NCBI RefSeq assembly: GCF_901212495.1
Contig: NZ_CAAKNY010000067.1
Location: 1-8,921, forward strand
Source of the DNA: Collinsella aerofaciens
GTDB taxonomy: Bacteria; Actinomycetota; Coriobacteriia; Coriobacteriales; Coriobacteriaceae
Direction of reading: 5' to 3'
DNA: 8,921 nt
The position numbers and the translations under genes are program-made. The notes below the pieces were generated by a model. The model was not told where the DNA came from, searched no databases, and saw only the letters and a list, made by a program, of their open reading frames with translations. This document shows positions 6,770 through 8,921 of the stretch, in pieces (position 1 is the stretch's first letter; every line of letters begins with the position of its first letter).

Positions 6770-7899
6770 ATGACCACCGTGATTTCACATTTCTCCGCCC
6801 TCCGCGCAATTCGCCGCGCACGACGGGCATACTCTGCCCTTCCTTGGGACTCCATCGACGGCGGACAGCAGGCGCAAGCTCTAGCCGGCTGCATTCCCAA
6901 TAATGACGCGGTAGACTTTAGCGCGCTTTCGATCCTCGACGCCTGGAATGAAGACGATTCCGAACCGCTTGATCTTCTCATTTCAAACGAAGACAACAGG
7001 CGTCCCGACAAGCGACTCCGCCAGCACATTCTCTCCGCCACGCTTCCCAAAAAAGTGCAATCATGCGAATCGAAGCCGACATCTACGCTACGTCTCCCGC
7101 CATGACGGCCATGCTTTGTTCCAAAAATGAGTCAGTCGCCAAAACCTTGATGCTCCTTATGGAGCTGCTCGGAACCTACTCCCTTCCGCCCGAGGCAACC
7201 TACCCCATCGCCTATGACGATACGTGGCCCAAGGCCGACGGCTTCGAAGCGATGGGCGATCTTGATTGTCAGGGCAGCCAACCGGCACCCGAAGGACAAG
7301 CCGAAGCCCGTTACGAACAGGCACACTACAAGTGCGAACCTGCTACAACCATCGAAGATCTCGAGGCAATCGCACGGTTCGCCAAAAGCAGCTCCTATGC
7401 CTCGTTTCGCACGGCCGTTAAACTCGCCCGCACCGGATCCGCATCCCCAGCGGAATCCTTAATGTTTGCCGTCCTAGGCGCGCCCATGCGTTTTGGCGGT
7501 TTCGGATGTTGCAGCCTGCCCATGGGAGGCCTGCTACTCAACTATAGAATCGACTTCGATACCCTTGCGGTCAACATGTCCTCGGGTATCCCCTACGCCA
7601 TCTGCGACTTATATTGCCCGGCCGCCGGAGTCGACAACGAATACAACGGAATTGGACATGAGCTTCAAAACGCTCGCATTCACGACGGGAATCGCAACAA
7701 TGGCCTCAAGGCCATGGGTATCCACGTCCTGGTTATCAATCGTGACCAAATGAAGGACCTTGTTGCACTCGAAGCCTTCGCCCAGACGATGCATCGACTT
7801 GCGGGAGCTCGATTCCGCTATCGCATCAAGGGTTATCGCAAGCGTCAAGCCGCTTGGCTCAACGCCCTGCGGGCTGGAATCGGCCTCGCGCCGGTCTAA
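6770..7899 (+). pseudogene. Frameshifted accessory gene, possible DUF559-like nuclease
   Basis: Two overlapping open frames appear to be halves of one gene. The first (ATG 6770, stop ending at 7105) begins MTTVISHFSALRAIRRARRA and stays plausible up to TLPKK; the second starts at 7063 without a ribosome binding site and runs 278 residues to 7899. Adding one A to the six-A run at 7049-7054 would join them as LPKKSAIMRIEADIY, giving about 376 residues. The C-terminal half has SASPAES (126-132 of the second frame), then CDLYCP, NEYNG, His199 and DGNRNNGLKAMG (208-219). This acidic-D, E-x-x-G, D-x-x-R-x-x-L-x-x-x-G order resembles the core of DUF559/Vsr-like PD-(D/E)XK nucleases. The layout recalls a family of uncharacterised Coriobacteriia proteins. 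The nuclease reading is inference. The gene sits between two matching inverted-repeat elements, interrupts the prs-pth neighbourhood and is less GC-rich than its neighbours. Confidence 0.65.
7049..7054 (+). other. Frameshift site: run of six A
   Basis: In the upstream frame the codons are CCC AAA AAA GTG; the downstream frame reads AGT GCA ATC ATG after one re-read or added A. The run could reflect a one-base deletion, a sequencing error, replication slippage, or -1 slippage during expression. It is not a canonical X-XXY-YYZ heptamer, because the base before the run is C. Confidence 0.65.
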
Positions 7900-7933
7900 A
7901 AACCGGATTGCACACTTACTGCCGAGCAAGGGC

Positions 7934-8135
7934 GGACAGTTGGTTCAGATACGTATAAATGGACACATCAGATCGAGCCGTTTTGCCGTCAACTCTGTGC
8001 AATTCGCCCTGTTCGATAATAAAACAGACTTCAAAACAGCACTATACCGACCAGTTGGAGCGACCGACCAGCACTACGGCATCGAATCGAGCGCTTCGAT
8101 AGCTCGTGTTTTATACGTATCTGAACAAACTGCCC
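7934..8135. repeat. Inverted-repeat element D (second of a pair)
   Basis: Arms 7934-7956 and 8113-8135 match as reverse complements at 21 of 23 positions and are the same sequence as the arms of the element at 6406-6608. Both arms here continue inward as TATAAA, as does the right arm of the first element. Total length is 202 bases against 201 for the same ends of the first copy, yet the interiors do not align by eye. The interior contains a 9 bp direct repeat ACCGACCAG at 8046-8054 and 8063-8071, and inward pairing continues weakly (ACAC.....ATCGA on both sides). Confidence 0.85.
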
Positions 8136-8191
8136 ACCTGGGCTTCTGGCGGCCGCCCAAACGCCACCAAACAGCCTCGATCGCCCTCCAT

Positions 8192-8220
8192 TTGACAGCT
8201 GTAACGGGGTCGCTCACCAT
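8192..8220 (+). promoter_or_regulatory. Candidate pth promoter
   Basis: A perfect -35 TTGACA (8192-8197) is followed by a 17-base spacer and CACCAT (8215-8220), three of six to TATAAT including the two last bases. Transcription would start about 24 bases before the pth ATG. It lies entirely downstream of the repeat element ending at 8135, so pth can be expressed independently of what sits upstream. Confidence 0.5.
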
Positions 8221-8250
8221 AGCAGACGACAAATCGACGAAAGGAAGCAC

Positions 8251-8880
8251 ATGGCAGCTGCACAGCCGCTCAAGATTCGCATGGTTGCCGGGCTTGGCAA
8301 CCCGGGTGAGGAATATGCCGAGACCCGCCACAACGCCGGCTTTAAGGCAATCGACGACTTGGCCCGTCAGGCCGGCGTCACGTACTGGAAAAACCAGGCC
8401 GGCGCCGAGATCGCGTTCATCAACATCAACGACCCCGAGGAAGATGGCGGCAAGCGCCAGATTGTGCTGGTCAAGCCGCAGTCGTACATGAATACCTCGG
8501 GCGGTCCCATCTCCAAGCTCTGCCGCGAGTACAAGATCAAGGCCGAGGAGCTGCTCGTAATCCACGACGAGCTCGATATTCCCGCCGGCGACGTGCGCGT
8601 TAAGGTGGGCGGCGGCCATGCTGGCCACAACGGCCTGCGTTCCATCATCGACAAGATGGGCAGCCGCGACTTCAGCCGTATCCGCACCGGCATCGGCAAC
8701 CCTCCCGGCAAGATGGCCGTCGCCGACTACGTGCTTAAACAGCTGCGCGCCCGCGAGGCCGAGGATTTCCATGACACCTGCGCCCGCGCGGCCGACGCCG
8801 CCGGTCTCGCCATCGTGCACGGCGTGGTCTATGCCCGCGACCATGTCAACGGTGCCGCCTCCGCCAACGGCAAGCACTAA
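8251..8880 (+). CDS. pth: Peptidyl-tRNA hydrolase
   Basis: Pth cleaves the ester bond of peptidyl-tRNAs released prematurely from ribosomes and recycles the tRNA; it is a soluble cytosolic enzyme. The 209-residue product fits the family (about 190-205). GLGNPG (14-19) is followed by ETRHNAGF (24-31) with the catalytic His27. VKPQSYMNTSG (74-84) supplies Asn81, HDELD (105-109) Asp106, and GGGHAGHNGLRS (120-131) Asn127; RIRTGIG (143-149) completes the pattern. These correspond to His20, Asn68, Asp93 and Asn114 of the E. coli enzyme. A short acidic insert, NDPEEDGGKRQ (60-70), lies in an early loop. ATG 8251 has AAGGA at 8241-8245. Family knowledge places mfd often next in such clusters, but that lies beyond the window. 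Confidence 0.97.
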   Translation: MAAAQPLKIRMVAGLGNPGEEYAETRHNAGFKAIDDLARQAGVTYWKNQAGAEIAFININDPEEDGGKRQIVLVKPQSYMNTSGGPISKLCREYKIKAEELLVIHDELDIPAGDVRVKVGGGHAGHNGLRSIIDKMGSRDFSRIRTGIGNPPGKMAVADYVLKQLRAREAEDFHDTCARAADAAGLAIVHGVVYARDHVNGAASANGKH

Positions 8881-8921
8881 AACCTACCATTTAGGGACAG
8901 GTTTATTTTGGCAGGTTTTAT
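8879..8921 (+). terminator. Possible terminator after pth, cut by window edge
   Basis: AAAACCT-a-CC (8879-8888) can pair with GG-c-AGGTTTT (8910-8919), nine of ten positions. A competing shorter stem uses AAACCT (8880-8885) and AGGTTT (8899-8904), followed by ATTTT. The loop of the longer form is about 21 bases, and the sequence ends before any downstream T-tract can be judged. Confidence 0.35.

Larger units (their letters stand above)
7900..8250. other. Gene-free stretch before pth
   Basis: The stretch contains inverted-repeat element D (7934-8135) and the pth promoter and leader (8192-8250). A small stem CCGGT/ACCGG at 7890-7905 straddles the stop of the accessory gene but has no T-tract, so I do not call a terminator. 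No credible coding frame is present; the plus-strand frame open from 7760 to 8491 overlaps both flanking genes in another phase. Confidence 0.6.

Noticed and set aside
6406..8135. Classical composite transposon
   Set aside because: No transposase or recombinase gene is present between or beside the elements, and I could not find a convincing target-site duplication at the outer ends.
8074..8877. 267-residue minus-strand open frame opposite pth
   Set aside because: It is antisense to pth with all catalytic residues intact on the plus strand, and it crosses the repeat arm at 8113-8135.

Overview
The window reads as a chromosomal segment of a GC-rich actinobacterium. The style of the proteins (GlmU, Prs and Pth with high third-position GC, and an ECF transporter with fused ATPases) and a Coriobacteriia-type accessory gene suggest a Collinsella-like member of the Coriobacteriia. 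This placement comes from recognition of sequence style, not from a search.

Layout: positions 1-473 carry no convincing gene but hold two long imperfect palindromes (12-173 and 253-434) with terminator-like hairpins near their centres. Positions 474-3539 (minus strand) form a tightly overlapping three-gene operon for an energy-coupling-factor (ECF) vitamin transporter, in transcription order EcfT, a two-domain EcfA-type ATPase, and a membrane S component. It diverges from glmU on the plus strand, and a candidate minus-strand promoter lies in the shared intergenic region. On the plus strand follow glmU (UDP-GlcNAc synthesis) with a strong terminator, prs (PRPP synthase) with a strong terminator, and, near the right edge, pth (peptidyl-tRNA hydrolase).

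glmU-prs-pth is a familiar gene neighbourhood in Gram-positive bacteria. Here about 1.85 kb of visibly less GC-rich DNA lies between prs and pth. It holds one accessory gene (6770-7899) split by a single-base frameshift in a run of six A, and the gene is bracketed by two inverted-repeat elements (6406-6608 and 7934-8135). These share 23-24 bp arms and almost identical length (about 201-202 bp), but their interiors do not align by eye. The C-terminal half of the accessory product has residues resembling a PD-(D/E)XK / DUF559-like nuclease core, which is an inference. pth appears to have its own promoter (perfect TTGACA -35) downstream of the second element.

The housekeeping genes connect cell-wall precursor supply (GlmU), nucleotide precursor supply (Prs) and translation quality control (Pth). 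The ECF operon is a separate vitamin-uptake unit; the S component resembles corrinoid-type S proteins, but the substrate cannot be proved from sequence alone. The most unusual content is the set of four long palindromic elements and the frameshifted, element-bracketed accessory gene.
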